Notes under the pieces: generated by a model
Databases searched by the model: none
Told to the model about the DNA's origin: nothing
What the model saw: only the letters and a program-made list of their open reading frames with translations
Position numbers and translations under genes: made by a program
NCBI RefSeq assembly: GCF_009834125.1
Contig: NZ_CP047146.1
Location: 186,001 to 250,000, forward strand
Length of the DNA: 64,000 nucleotides
Origin: Streptomyces sp. GS7
Lineage (GTDB): Bacteria; Actinomycetota; Actinomycetes; Streptomycetales; Streptomycetaceae
Direction: 5' to 3'
In this document: piece after piece, positions 18,718 to 27,115 of the stretch
How the letters are laid out: every line of letters begins with the position of its first letter
How positions within the stretch are numbered: position 1 is the stretch's first letter

Positions 18718-20979
18718 GTGACACTACGTCACGTGTCGCATGTGCAGAGTGATGGCGGTGGAGAGGGCCGGGACTCCGGTGCGCTGAGCCCTTCGGCCGT
18801 CTTGCCGGGGCTCGACGAGGAGCAGCTGGGGCTGCTGCGTCGGGTGGGGCGTGAATGGGGGCGGGTGTCGGCTCCCGAGGCGTGGCACCGGGCGCTGCCC
18901 GTGGATTCCGATCTGGGCCGTTTTCCGTCCCCCGCGGAGATCCAGCCTGTCGGGTGGGGTCGTCTGGTCAGCGTCTCGCCTCTCGGCGGGCGGCCGCCCG
19001 CCCCCGGCGAGGCCGCGGGAGAGCTGCCGCCCGGCCGACTGGGCCGCTTCGGCTACCACGTGCGACGCGTCGTCCTGGGGGCCGCCCTGAAAAGCACGGC
19101 GATCGCGCAGGAGCGGATGCGCAAGCTGGTGGCGTTGCCCGTCCTGTCCGCCGACGCGCTCTCCTCGGTTGCCTACGGGCCCGAGGCCATGCTCGCCGTC
19201 CTCGTGCTCGGCGGCGCGGCGGGACTGGCCTGCTCCGTGCCGATCGCCGCCACGATCTCCTTCCTGATGCTGGCGGTGGGGGTGTCGTACCGCCAGACGA
19301 TCCGCGCGTATCCGTACGGCGGCGGCTCGTACATCGTCGCCAGCGGCAATCTGGGCCGCGTTCCCGGACTGATCGCCGCCGCCGGCCTGATGACCGATTA
19401 CATCCTCACGGTCGCCGTGTCGATCGCCTCCGGAGTGGCGGCGATCACCTCGGCGGTTCCCTCACTCGCCACCGACGCGGTCCCGATCGGCGTCGGTGTG
19501 ATCGCCCTGCTGCTCGCCGGGAACCTGCGAGGCATCCGGCAGGCCGGCGCACTGTTCGCCGCGCCGACCTACGCCTTCATCATCGCGGTGTTCGCGCTCG
19601 TCACCGTGGGCCTCGTCGACGCCGCCGGCCGCGGTTTCCACCCCACTGCGGCTCCGCACCTGAACGCCACGGAGAGTGTCGGTGTACTGCTGGTGACGCG
19701 CGCCTTCGCCTCCGGGGCCACGGCGATGACCGGTATCGAGGCGATCTCCAACGCGGTGCCGGCATTCAAGCCCGTGGAGTGGCGCAACGCCCGTACCACG
19801 CTGACCTGGATGATCGGCCTGCTCATCGCGCTGTTCGCCGGCACGATCGCCATGGTCCGACTCGACGGCGTCGTGCCCGGCACCCAGGAGACGGTCCTCT
19901 CCCAACTCGCCCACCACAGCTTCGGCTCCGGACCGCTGTACGTCCTCACACAGGCCGCCACGGCCGCGGTGCTGCTGCTCGCGGCGAACACCGCCTACAA
20001 CGACTTCCCCCGCGTGCTGTTCCTGCTCGCCCGCGACCGACACGCCCCACAGCTCTTTCTGCGCCTGGGCGACCGCCTCGCCTTCAGCAACGGGATCATT
20101 CTGCTGACGATCGCGGCGACGCTGGTCTACGTGGCCTTCAACGGCACGACCGCGTCCCTGATCCCGCTGTACGCGGTCGGCGTCTTCCTGGCCTTCACCC
20201 TGTCCCAGGCCGGAATGGTGGTCCACTGGTGGCGCCTGCGTGACCGCCACTGGCGCAAGAGCCTGTTCTTCAACGCCACCGGCGCCCTGCTGTCGGCCGT
20301 CGTCTTCCTCACCGCCGGCCTCACCAAGTTCACCGAGGGCGCATGGGTCGCCGTGCTCGCCGTCGGACTGTTCCTCGTGGTGACGATGCGCATCCGGCAC
20401 CACTACGAGACCGTGGGCAAGGCTCTTCGTCTGCACCCGCACGCCATCGAGCTTCCCACCCCCACCCTCCCGGCCCGCCCCGGTCCCGACGCGGCACCGT
20501 CCGCGGCGACAACTCCGCAGTCCCCCACGGCACTTCCCGACGCCCGGACGGAAGAAGAGGACGAGGAGACACCCCAGGAGATCCGCCACCTGTCGGTCGT
20601 CCCCATCGCGGCCATGGACCTGGCCGGCATGCGCGCACTGGCCTACGCCGCCTCGCTCCACCAGCCCGTACTCGCCCTCCACGTCAGCCCCGAAGAGGAC
20701 GAGGCCGAACGCTTCCGCCAGTACTGGACCCTGTGGGGCGACCACCTCCCGCTGGAAGTCGTGGTCTCCCCCTATCGCGCGATCGTCGCACCACTCGTCC
20801 ACTACATCGAAGCCCTGCACGCGAAGCGCCCGGACCTCACCGTGACGGTCATCGTGCCGGAGATCGTCACCATGCGCCGGCGTTACCGCCTGCTGCACAG
20901 CAGGATCGCCCCACGGCTGCGGCACGCCCTGCGCCCACTGCCGAAGATCGTCATCACCACGGTCCCCTTCCACGTGTAG
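18718..20979 (+). CDS. KimA-like APC-family permease (probable K+ transporter)
   Basis: A 753-aa membrane protein of the APC superfamily. Residues about 1-125 are a cytoplasmic N-terminal extension. About 12 membrane helices start with RMRKLVALPVLSADALSSVA and YGPEAMLAVLVLGG, which match the start of KimA (YdaO), the bacillar high-affinity potassium importer controlled by c-di-AMP. Other helices include YPYGGGSYIVASGNLG (the unwound helix-1/ helix-6 region typical of APC) and FASGATAMTGIEAISNAVPA. The last ~160 residues are cytoplasmic and begin with a Pro-rich linker. The GTG at 18718 sits in a GTGAC-N5-GTCAC palindrome, so the true start could be slightly further in. No c-di-AMP riboswitch is visible in the 82-base upstream gap. 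Confidence 0.82.
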   Translation: MTLRHVSHVQSDGGGEGRDSGALSPSAVLPGLDEEQLGLLRRVGREWGRVSAPEAWHRALPVDSDLGRFPSPAEIQPVGWGRLVSVSPLGGRPPAPGEAAGELPPGRLGRFGYHVRRVVLGAALKSTAIAQERMRKLVALPVLSADALSSVAYGPEAMLAVLVLGGAAGLACSVPIAATISFLMLAVGVSYRQTIRAYPYGGGSYIVASGNLGRVPGLIAAAGLMTDYILTVAVSIASGVAAITSAVPSLATDAVPIGVGVIALLLAGNLRGIRQAGALFAAPTYAFIIAVFALVTVGLVDAAGRGFHPTAAPHLNATESVGVLLVTRAFASGATAMTGIEAISNAVPAFKPVEWRNARTTLTWMIGLLIALFAGTIAMVRLDGVVPGTQETVLSQLAHHSFGSGPLYVLTQAATAAVLLLAANTAYNDFPRVLFLLARDRHAPQLFLRLGDRLAFSNGIILLTIAATLVYVAFNGTTASLIPLYAVGVFLAFTLSQAGMVVHWWRLRDRHWRKSLFFNATGALLSAVVFLTAGLTKFTEGAWVAVLAVGLFLVVTMRIRHHYETVGKALRLHPHAIELPTPTLPARPGPDAAPSAATTPQSPTALPDARTEEEDEETPQEIRHLSVVPIAAMDLAGMRALAYAASLHQPVLALHVSPEEDEAERFRQYWTLWGDHLPLEVVVSPYRAIVAPLVHYIEALHAKRPDLTVTVIVPEIVTMRRRYRLLHSRIAPRLRHALRPLPKIVITTVPFHV

Positions 20980-20989
20980 CCACCTCCCC

Positions 20990-21170
20990 GTGGCTGTGTC
21001 GGTGCTTTGCGGCCTGCCGACCAGGACGTGCCGGTGACCTGAACGGTGTGCGACAGCTCGGGCGGCCCATCGGGGGTGGAGGATGATGTGCTGGCCGGTG
21101 GCTCGCTGCGGGGGCATGGCGATCTCCGCCCAGACGCATGTGCCGCAGGTGGTCCGATCCCCTCCAGCCG
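20990..21170 (-). pseudogene. 3' fragment of an anti-sigma-like ATPase gene
   Basis: The minus strand encodes TTCGTCVWAEIAMPPQR followed by an Arg/Ala-rich tail. This matches the end of the ATP-binding protein gene at 25484-26107 (TTCGKCVWAEIAMPPQR), and the nucleotide sequences align well. The N-terminal two-thirds, including the ATP-binding motifs, are missing; the attachment site lies 100 bases away. It is a leftover of a gene cut by integration or recombination. Confidence 0.75.
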
Positions 21171-21236
21171 GCCCATTTCCGTGAGTTGGGGAACGAGGAG
21201 GGCACGCGGCCTTCGAGAGGTCCAGACAATAAACAA

Positions 21237-21259
21237 GGCCCAGGTCGCTGACCTGGGCC
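21237..21259 (-). terminator. tRNA-type terminator hairpin copy
   Basis: Perfect 10-bp stem (21237-21246 and 21250-21259, loop GCT), identical to the hairpin behind the intact tRNA-Gly at 42839-42861. It is part of the repeat attached to the partial tRNA copy. Confidence 0.75.
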
Positions 21260-21266
21260 TCAACTA

Positions 21267-21310
21267 TGGAGCGGGTGACGGGAATCGAACCCGCGCTCTG
21301 AGCTTGGGAA
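21267..21310 (-). repeat. Partial tRNA-Gly copy, middle attachment site
   Basis: 44 nt identical to 42869-42912, from the encoded CCA through the anticodon loop, then diverging (TCAGGTG). Identity with the intact copy also extends left through the terminator hairpin. It marks the junction of the two integrated segments. Confidence 0.87.
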
Positions 21311-21407
21311 TCAGGTGGGCTTTTGGGGCATCCTGTCTGGCCAGCAAAGACGCCGCGGCGGGAGAGCTGGCCCGGTACAGCCATCGCATGGTGGTGCGGC
21401 TGTCGGC

Positions 21408-22655
21408 TCACTCCAGGACGGCGAGGTGGTCGGCGGCGCCCCCGCGCCACTCGATCAGGAAGAGGGTTGCGTCGTCGCTGGTGCTCCCGCCCCGCTCCTG
21501 TTTCAGGGTGTGGGAGAGCGAGCGCACCACCGCCCGCGGCCCCTTCCCTGAGTGCTCGATGCGGTTGACCCAGTGGATGAGTTGTTCCTCGCCGAACTGC
21601 TCTTCGCCGGCTTCGTGCTCCTCGATCAGGCCGTCGGTGAAGCACAGCACCCGGTCGCCGCGTTGGAGCATCTGCTCGCTGATCTGGGGCTCTTCACCAC
21701 CGAAGCCGACCGGCAAGGTGGTCGGGCTCTCCAGTTGCCGGACGACCTGGCGGTTGCGGATCAGCAGCGGTGCGGGGTGGCCCGCGTTGACCCACTGCAG
21801 ATGGCCCGTTGTGATGTTGAGGCGCATCATCTGCGCGGTGACGAAGTGGTCGGGTCCGAATTGCTCGGCGATGGCCCGGTCCATGAACGCGTAGATCTCG
21901 GACAGACCGACTTCGGCGCGTCTGGCGTGCCGGTAGGCGCCGATGGCGACGGTCGCCATGGTGGCGGCATCCAGGCCGTGGCCCATCGCATCGACCATGG
22001 CCACATGCAGGATGTCCTCGTTGAGGGCGTAGTCGAAGCTGTCGCCTGCCACGTTGTAGGCGGGCTCCAGGATTCCCGCCACCGCGACCTGCGGGACGGA
22101 CATCGCCAGCGGCGGCAGCAGGGACCACTGGATCTCCGCGGCCACGCTCATCGGTTCGCGGCGCCGGGCGAGGAAGAACTGGTCGGTGTAGCTGTGCTTG
22201 GTGACCAGCATGTCGGCGACGAGGCCGGTGAGTCTGCGCAGCAAGCGCCGGTCATCGTCATCGACGGTGTCCATGGTGAGAGCCAGCACACCCACCTGGT
22301 CGCTGCCGTCCAGCAACGGCAGATACATCCGAACGCCGTCGTCCTGCGATACCTCGACAGGGGCCCCGCACAGGAAGGCCGTGCCCGCGTGCGAGTCATC
22401 GATCAGCTCGGGCCGGCCGACGGTCAGCCGCCTACCTGGCAGCGGCACCAGCAGCAACTGCGCATAGTCCTGGAGGAGGATCGAGACGTGACGGCCGCCG
22501 ACCCTCGCCACCTCTTCCGCGACCAGCGGGGCGATCAACTGCGGCGGCATCTCGTGCGCCCGGTCCAGCAGCACCCCCAGCAGTCGCTCGCCGAACCCTT
22601 CCGACCGGTCCACGGCGCCCGTGTCCGCCTCCCGCTCACCTGCCGCCATACCCAT
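21408..22655 (-). CDS. PP2C-type (SpoIIE/RsbU) serine phosphatase with GAF-like domain
   Basis: A 415-aa protein. Residues about 40-170 look like a GAF sensor domain (VSILLQDYAQLLLVPLPGRR, VGVLALTMDTVDDDDRRLLR). The phosphatase follows: AAEIQWSLLPPLAMSVPQVA, AGDSFDYALNEDILHVAMVD and AMGHGLDAA (metal-binding Asp in each of the first two), NAGHPAPLLI, GDRVLCFTDGLIEE and SDDATLFLI. Such enzymes dephosphorylate anti-sigma-factor antagonists. A partner candidate is the ATP-binding protein at 25484-26107. ATG at 22655. It is the leftmost gene of the right-hand element. Confidence 0.93.
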   Translation of the reverse strand: MGMAAGEREADTGAVDRSEGFGERLLGVLLDRAHEMPPQLIAPLVAEEVARVGGRHVSILLQDYAQLLLVPLPGRRLTVGRPELIDDSHAGTAFLCGAPVEVSQDDGVRMYLPLLDGSDQVGVLALTMDTVDDDDRRLLRRLTGLVADMLVTKHSYTDQFFLARRREPMSVAAEIQWSLLPPLAMSVPQVAVAGILEPAYNVAGDSFDYALNEDILHVAMVDAMGHGLDAATMATVAIGAYRHARRAEVGLSEIYAFMDRAIAEQFGPDHFVTAQMMRLNITTGHLQWVNAGHPAPLLIRNRQVVRQLESPTTLPVGFGGEEPQISEQMLQRGDRVLCFTDGLIEEHEAGEEQFGEEQLIHWVNRIEHSGKGPRAVVRSLSHTLKQERGGSTSDDATLFLIEWRGGAADHLAVLE

Positions 22656-23231
22656 GCCCTTTCACCAAGCAGCCTCGTTGCGACGTCACCCGCCATGCCG
22701 GCCGTCTCCAACGGGTCGGTCACCGAGCGGCCTGGCGTTCGACTTCGGTGGCTTGGCTCCGGTAGCACTGCGCGCGGGTCTGGATGAGGGGGAGGGGAAG
22801 GTGAGCCGGTCCGTGAATGACTGAGTGCGGGCGGGAGGCAACGAGGCCCTGCCGCACTCCACGGTCGGAGTGTTCGAGTCCGTTGCGGCCCTTCGGCTCC
22901 TCCCGCTCGGTGAGGGGCCGGAGCACAAGTTCACGCCTTGCTCGGCGGCCGCCGGCCGCGCAAGGACTGGCAGACCCCCTCATGCGACTGTGCACGCGGG
23001 CTCCGGAAACCACCGTGATCGACTCGCACAGAGTGACCCGGCCAACCGGGCCAGAGGGCTCATTGAGCCAGTGGCGGCGTGTCAGTCTCTCCTTCAGGGC
23101 CGCCGGCTCAATGGCGTGGCGTGCGGTGGAAAGGTCCGGATAAGAGATAAGCCCCAGGCTGGTTGGCCTGGAGCTTTCCTCCGGAGCAGGCTGCGGGACC
23201 GACGTCGCGCTCCCGATGACTGACACGATGC
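22656..23231. other. Gene-free stretch
   Basis: About 575 bases with no recognisable gene between the phosphatase and DUF5994 copy C. Apart from the terminator at 23150-23173 nothing stands out. Confidence 0.5.
23150..23173 (-). terminator. Terminator of DUF5994 copy C
   Basis: A 10-bp stem (with one G-T pair) enclosing a short loop, followed on the minus strand by TTATCTCTTATCC. It lies about 60 bases past the stop of the 23232-23822 gene. Confidence 0.65.
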
Positions 23232-23822
23232 TCAGGCACCTTTCGTGGCATCTGGTACCTGGGCAATGGCTGCTTGGGCGGGCGAACGTGAGGTCGGCAG
23301 GCTTGCGCCATGGCCGCCTTCGGAGTCCCAGACCGAGACCAGGGACAGTTCCATCTCCTCCGCGATCCGGCGTTGCTCCGCTTCGTCCATCAGGGCGCTC
23401 GCGGTGAGGGTGCACCGCGGATCGGCGGCCTCGGCCATGAGCCGGGCGGCCGTGGCGGGGCTGGTCTCCGGAGGGATCACCAGGAGGTCCCAACGGCCGA
23501 CGGTGTAGGAGAACAGCAGCAACTTGTGGGGATCTTGCTCGGCCTTGAACCAGCCGACACCCACCACATGCCCGTCGACGGGCACCTTCCGTGGGATGAC
23601 CGGCCAGAACGTGGGGTTCACCGTGGCATGGGTGATTCGCCCCCACAGTGGGTCGAGGACGGCCGTCAGTGCGGGCAGTTCCGCCGCGAGGTCACGGGAG
23701 CGGGGCCACCACGCACCGTCGAGCAGAGCCGGAGCACTGCCGGCCGGCGCCAGCACGAGTCGCAGGGGCAGCGAAGCGGTCCGGTCTTCGACCGCCGGCG
23801 TATACGCAATGGTCGTGGTCAT
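23232..23822 (-). CDS. DUF5994 family protein (copy C)
   Basis: A 196-aa DUF5994 protein: LLDGAWWPRSRDLAAELPAL, WGRITHATVNPTFWPVIPRK, VGWFKAEQDPHKLLLFSYTV and WDLLVIPPETSPATAARLMA. It is close to copy A (17294-17827), including the leader sequence, so the two derive from one gene carried by both integrated segments. A C-terminal extension of about 25 residues (SLPTSRSPAQAAIAQVP) is not in copy A. ATG at 23822. Function unknown. Confidence 0.88.
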   Translation of the reverse strand: MTTTIAYTPAVEDRTASLPLRLVLAPAGSAPALLDGAWWPRSRDLAAELPALTAVLDPLWGRITHATVNPTFWPVIPRKVPVDGHVVGVGWFKAEQDPHKLLLFSYTVGRWDLLVIPPETSPATAARLMAEAADPRCTLTASALMDEAEQRRIAEEMELSLVSVWDSEGGHGASLPTSRSPAQAAIAQVPDATKGA

Positions 23823-23884
23823 GACGTTGGACCCTGCCCCGGGCCAACCGTGACCAGCCCGGTGTCGTGAATCGCCGAAAACGA

Positions 23885-23904
23885 CACGAGCATGGGAGCT
23901 GGTG
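23885..23904 (-). promoter_or_regulatory. Leader hairpin upstream of DUF5994 copy C
   Basis: Imperfect inverted repeat CACGAGC-N6-GCTGGTG, 63 bases above the start. Compared with the copy at 17891-17910, a G-to-A change in the left arm is matched by C-to-T in the right arm, so pairing is kept at that position; one other position is mismatched. Confidence 0.5.
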
Positions 23905-24103
23905 TGCGGAGTGCCCTCGGTAATTTCAGCTTACTCCCGGTAAGGCCCGCTGGACCGATGCGGAGCGACGTGGGTGCACGACAGAGAAGACCTTGGAGCA
24001 GTCGGCCCGAGAACCGCGAAGGGGCAGAGCCTCCCGTGCGGGCAGCCGGCGTGTGACATCGGCTGCCAAAAGGGGGCTGTCAGCCGCGGGACGGCGTGGG
24101 CCG

Positions 24104-24526
24104 TCATCCGAGGAAGGACAGCCGGACTTGGCGTTCGGGGCTGTCCCGGTCGGTGTTCACCAGTACGACGGACTGCGAGGTCCCCAGCTCCAGCTCACCG
24201 TCGACTACGGGCAACGTGGCGTGTGGCGGGACCAGAGCCGGGAGTACGTGGCCGCTGCCGTGGCCGGGACCGCCGTGGCGGTCCCGCCAACGGCCGTCCG
24301 CGGGAAGAATGTCGCGAAGCGCCGCCAGCAGGTCATCGTCACTGCCCGCGCCGGTCTCGATGATGGCCAGGCCGGACGTCGCGTCGGGGGTGAAGACGTT
24401 CAGCAGTCCGTTTCGCCCGTGAGCGACCTCCCGGAGGAACGCGGAGCATGCGTTCGTCAGGTCGTGCATGGTCTCCGTGGCGCCGGTTGCAATGTCGAGG
24501 GTGCGTGTGGTGAAGGTGCCAGCCAT
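24104..24526 (-). CDS. YjbQ / UPF0047 family protein
   Basis: A 140-aa protein of the YjbQ family, a small beta-rich fold reported to have weak thiamine-phosphate synthase activity in E. coli. Motifs: GLLNVFTPDATSGLAIIETG, GSDDDLLAALRDILP, the His-containing HGGPGHGSGHVLPALVPPHA and LELGTSQSVVLVNTDRDSPE-R. The family's usual HxTS near residue 50 reads TPDATSG here (the His is replaced). ATG at 24526. It lies between the winged-helix gene and DUF5994 copy C on the same strand, in place of the small unknown gene of the left segment. Confidence 0.85.
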   Translation of the reverse strand: MAGTFTTRTLDIATGATETMHDLTNACSAFLREVAHGRNGLLNVFTPDATSGLAIIETGAGSDDDLLAALRDILPADGRWRDRHGGPGHGSGHVLPALVPPHATLPVVDGELELGTSQSVVLVNTDRDSPERQVRLSFLG

Positions 24527-24640
24527 GCTTCACCGGTTCCCCTCGCGGAGGAAAAGCACTAACGGCTGGATGGGTTGTTCCTCCGGGCCTCCGCCGATAG
24601 GGGCACGTGCTCCCGGTTCGGACGCCGCCTGAGCAGGGCG

Positions 24641-24913
24641 TCAACTGCGCTCTTCTTCTTCGGCCTCCATACACCGGATGCCTTGGTGCGTCAGCGTGAC
24701 CATGGCCGGCGTATTGCCCGCGGTCCAGTCGACCGTGATCAGGTCCTCGCCCACCAGATACGTGCAGGCGGCAGCCAGATCCTCTGCCGGGATCGCGAGA
24801 TCTTGGGCCAGCTTGGCTCCGGTGACACCCAGGAGGCGGTTGCCTTCAGTGGCCTCGTACAGAGCCTGCATGATCTTCTCGCGGTACGCCTTCCGCTCGG
24901 TCAGTGATGCCAT
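24641..24913 (-). CDS. Small winged-helix-like protein (copy 2)
   Basis: A 90-aa protein closely matching 16559-16831: YREKIMQALYEATEGNRLLG, VTGAKLAQDLAIPAEDLAAA, CTYLVGEDLITVDWTAGNTP and MVTLTHQGIRCMEAEEEERS. Predicted winged helix with a short acidic C-terminus. ATG at 24913. It precedes YjbQ by 114 bases. Keeping two copies in both segments suggests that it matters for the elements, perhaps as a regulator. Confidence 0.78.
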   Translation of the reverse strand: MASLTERKAYREKIMQALYEATEGNRLLGVTGAKLAQDLAIPAEDLAAACTYLVGEDLITVDWTAGNTPAMVTLTHQGIRCMEAEEEERS

Positions 24914-25483
24914 GGCTGCTACCTCCGGGGAGAACGGTGTCGCGCTCATCGCGGCGGAGAAGTGCCGGATGCCCGGTCGAGGGGCCGGCTCTGTCACAGC
25001 CGCGTATCTGAGGCCCGGCTTCCTCGGACCTCGTCCGCATGCGGACGGTCACGCGCGGCTGACTCGCTGGTCACCAGCCATGGCGCGGCCGTCGTGTTGG
25101 GCTCGGTTCTGATCTCTCCACACGGGGTGGCTCACCTTCCGGACGCGTGCAACCACCATCCGGAGCAGAGCCATCGAGACGCAGGGTGGGGATGGATCCC
25201 ACAGCCCGCGAAGGGGCTGTGGGAGGACATAGGTCCAACGCGCCCTGTGCACGCCACGGAGGGGGATACGACTCTCGTCGCCCATCGCCGGTGTGGCAGC
25301 TGCTTGTCATAGTCAGGAAGCAACCATGATCGCCATGTGGTGCTCTTCCGCCGGGGGCCTGCGAGATCGTGCCAGGTGGTTACGCACGATTGCGTCGCGT
25401 CCCGTGCCCTTGGCCATAGGGTGCTATCCGCGTCGCGGGCGCGACGCCCAGTCCATCTACCCACCGCCCAGAGGCCCCCAGCT
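24914..25483. other. Gene-free stretch with a terminator hairpin
   Basis: No convincing gene in about 570 bases. A perfect 10-bp stem with a 6-base loop (arms 25198-25207 and 25214-25223) lies 260 bases past the ATP-binding gene's stop and may terminate in either direction. Confidence 0.5.
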
Positions 25484-26107
25484 TCAGCTGCCACGGAGGG
25501 CCTCCCGGGTGTCACGGATCTGCGCCGGGTGCTCGCGATCAGGCCGCAGGGCTGAGGATATGCGCGTAACAGCCGACGAATGGCGCCCGTGACCAGCACG
25601 GCTTCCTGCGCGTACGGTCGTCAGGGGCTTGCGGGCTGGGCCCAAACGGCGGGCGATAGCTCTGGCGGCCCGTCGGGGGCGGAGAATGAGCCGTTGACGG
25701 ATGACTCGCTGTGGGGGCATGGCGATCTCGGCCCAGACGCATTTGCCGCAGGTGGTGTGCTCGGCCCCGTGGCAGAGGGACAGGCGGTCGATGAGTGCCA
25801 TACCGCGCCCGGACTCGTCCTCCGAATCCGCCCAGTGCGGAACAGGGAGGACGAGCGAACCATCGTAGACCTCGACGAGGATTCGCCGTCGGCTGAGGTT
25901 GGCGGACACCGTGATGGTGAGCACCGTGCTGGTGCCGTGCCGCACCGCGTTGGTGACCAGTTCCGAGGTGATGACGGTCAGTGCGGTATCGGAGGACTCG
26001 TCGAGGCGGAGCCCCCACTCTTTCACCAGACCCTGGAGACGGCGACGGCTGATCGGCACCGAGGTCGGATCGCGGACCAGAAGGAAACTTTGGCTGTGAA
26101 GGCGCAT
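25484..26107 (-). CDS. Anti-sigma-type ATP-binding protein (HATPase_c_2)
   Basis: A 207-aa protein of the RsbW/SpoIIAB-like Streptomyces group. N-box: ALTVITSELVTNAVRHG; glycine box: DESGRGMALIDRLSLCHGAE; the family's HTTCGKCVWAEIAMP strand follows. The start MRLHSQSFLLVRDPTSVPIS is typical. After about residue 140 the tail is Arg-rich and unstructured. Such proteins bind or phosphorylate anti-sigma antagonists and are countered by PP2C phosphatases, two of which lie in this element (21408-22655 and 40359-41579). A 3' fragment of a paralogue remains at 20990-21170. ATG at 26107. Confidence 0.88.
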   Translation of the reverse strand: MRLHSQSFLLVRDPTSVPISRRRLQGLVKEWGLRLDESSDTALTVITSELVTNAVRHGTSTVLTITVSANLSRRRILVEVYDGSLVLPVPHWADSEDESGRGMALIDRLSLCHGAEHTTCGKCVWAEIAMPPQRVIRQRLILRPRRAARAIARRLGPARKPLTTVRAGSRAGHGRHSSAVTRISSALRPDREHPAQIRDTREALRGS

Positions 26108-26320
26108 GCCGGAGACCCTTCGACGGACTTCAGACCGGGGCTTGAGGCGAGGGGAGATCGCTGAGCGGCAGGCCGACGTGATTCACGGGGATGCCTCCCT
26201 CAGCAGGGACGGCTGTGCGTGGGTGGGCGCCGCATGCCGACCGTTGTCGGTATGACAGCCCTCAGGGGGGAGTGCGGCCGGGGAGGTCGCTATCCGGGTG
26301 GTCTGTGGGCTACGTCGTCG

Positions 26321-27058
26321 CTACTTCGTGGCGATGACGTACACGCTTCCCCAACGGCGCTTCGGGTTGGCGATCGTGGGGTCGAAGGTCCACGGCTCCA
26401 CGGTGGTGAAGCCGGCCTCGGTGAAGAGCTGGACGAGCTTCTCGTAGTCGTAGGCCCAGAGGTGCGGGGTGTACTTGGGATCGTCGTCCTGGTCGCGGAA
26501 GACGAGGTTGACGAGGTCGAGCCGGGTGTTGATGTCGTTGCGGCAGTTGCGCTTGGCGTACCAGCGTTCGAGCATCTCGTCGGCGGGGTTCAGTGGCCCG
26601 GGGTACTGGCTGAGGGCGAAGGCGGCGTCGGGGACGCCGGTGATGATCTTGCCGCCCGGTGTGAGTGCGTGGTGGGCCTCGCGGACGTAGTTCTTGGCGG
26701 AGCGGGGGTAGTCGATGTGCTCCAGGAAGTGCTCGGAGAAGATCAGCTCGACGGTGTCGTCGTTCAGGGGGATGCCTTCGCGGACATCCCAGAGCAGGTC
26801 CGCCGGCGGGACGGCGTCGATGTTGAAGAAGCCCTCGATGCGGTGGGTTCCGCCGCCGATCTGGACCTTGGAGGGCTTCCGGTTGATGCGGCCGTCGGGC
26901 CAAGCCCGCTGGCTGGCGTGGTGGTAGCGGTGGAGTTCGATCTCCTTGGCTGTGTGGCGGAGTGCTCGGGCCAGGCCGTGGGTGGTGGAGGGGTCGCTCA
27001 GTAGGGCGTCGATCTGCTCGCCGAGGAGGTCGACGGAGGGCAAGCCGAAGTAACTCAT
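26321..27058 (-). CDS. Class I SAM-dependent methyltransferase
   Basis: A 245-aa protein of the predicted methyltransferase type with motif I in KVQIGGGTHRIEGFFNIDAV (residues about 64-83), an acidic motif II (DLLWDVREGIPLNDDTVELI), then FSEHFLEHIDYPRSAKNYVR and LTPGGKIITGVPD (post motif). The C-terminal 90 residues have Trp/Tyr-rich DPKYTPHLWAYDYEKLVQLF, likely the substrate side. An N-terminal helical part of about 60 residues is added. The ATG at 27058 has AGGAG nine bases upstream. It is last in the NDK-CYTH-HD run, 57 bases after the 463-aa gene. Substrate unknown. Confidence 0.85.
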   Translation of the reverse strand: MSYFGLPSVDLLGEQIDALLSDPSTTHGLARALRHTAKEIELHRYHHASQRAWPDGRINRKPSKVQIGGGTHRIEGFFNIDAVPPADLLWDVREGIPLNDDTVELIFSEHFLEHIDYPRSAKNYVREAHHALTPGGKIITGVPDAAFALSQYPGPLNPADEMLERWYAKRNCRNDINTRLDLVNLVFRDQDDDPKYTPHLWAYDYEKLVQLFTEAGFTTVEPWTFDPTIANPKRRWGSVYVIATK

Positions 27059-27115
27059 GGCGGGGCTCCTGGGAAGAAGAGGTAGCAGAGCAGCTGCTGG
27101 TGAAGGCTGCAGTGG

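Larger units (their letters stand above)
15877..21310. mobile_element. Left integrated segment (remnant element) in tRNA-Gly
   Basis: Segment bounded by two 44-nt copies of the 3' part of tRNA-Gly(CCC) (15877-15920 and 21267-21310). It carries a winged-helix protein, a small hypothetical, two DUF5994 genes, a KimA-like transporter and a broken ATPase gene, but no integrase, relaxase or replication gene. I infer a decayed element, or an element piece immobile without the right-hand integrase. The gene set is paralogous to the left end of the right-hand element, so the two share ancestry. Confidence 0.65.

Noticed and set aside
19462..21645. 727-codon minus-strand frame opposite the transporter
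   Set aside because: A shadow of the KimA-like gene joined to the ATPase fragment; only the short part at 20990-21170 resembles a real protein.
22720..23646. 308-codon frame between the phosphatase and DUF5994 genes
   Set aside because: It overlaps the certain DUF5994 gene in another frame and shows no protein-like pattern in its free part.
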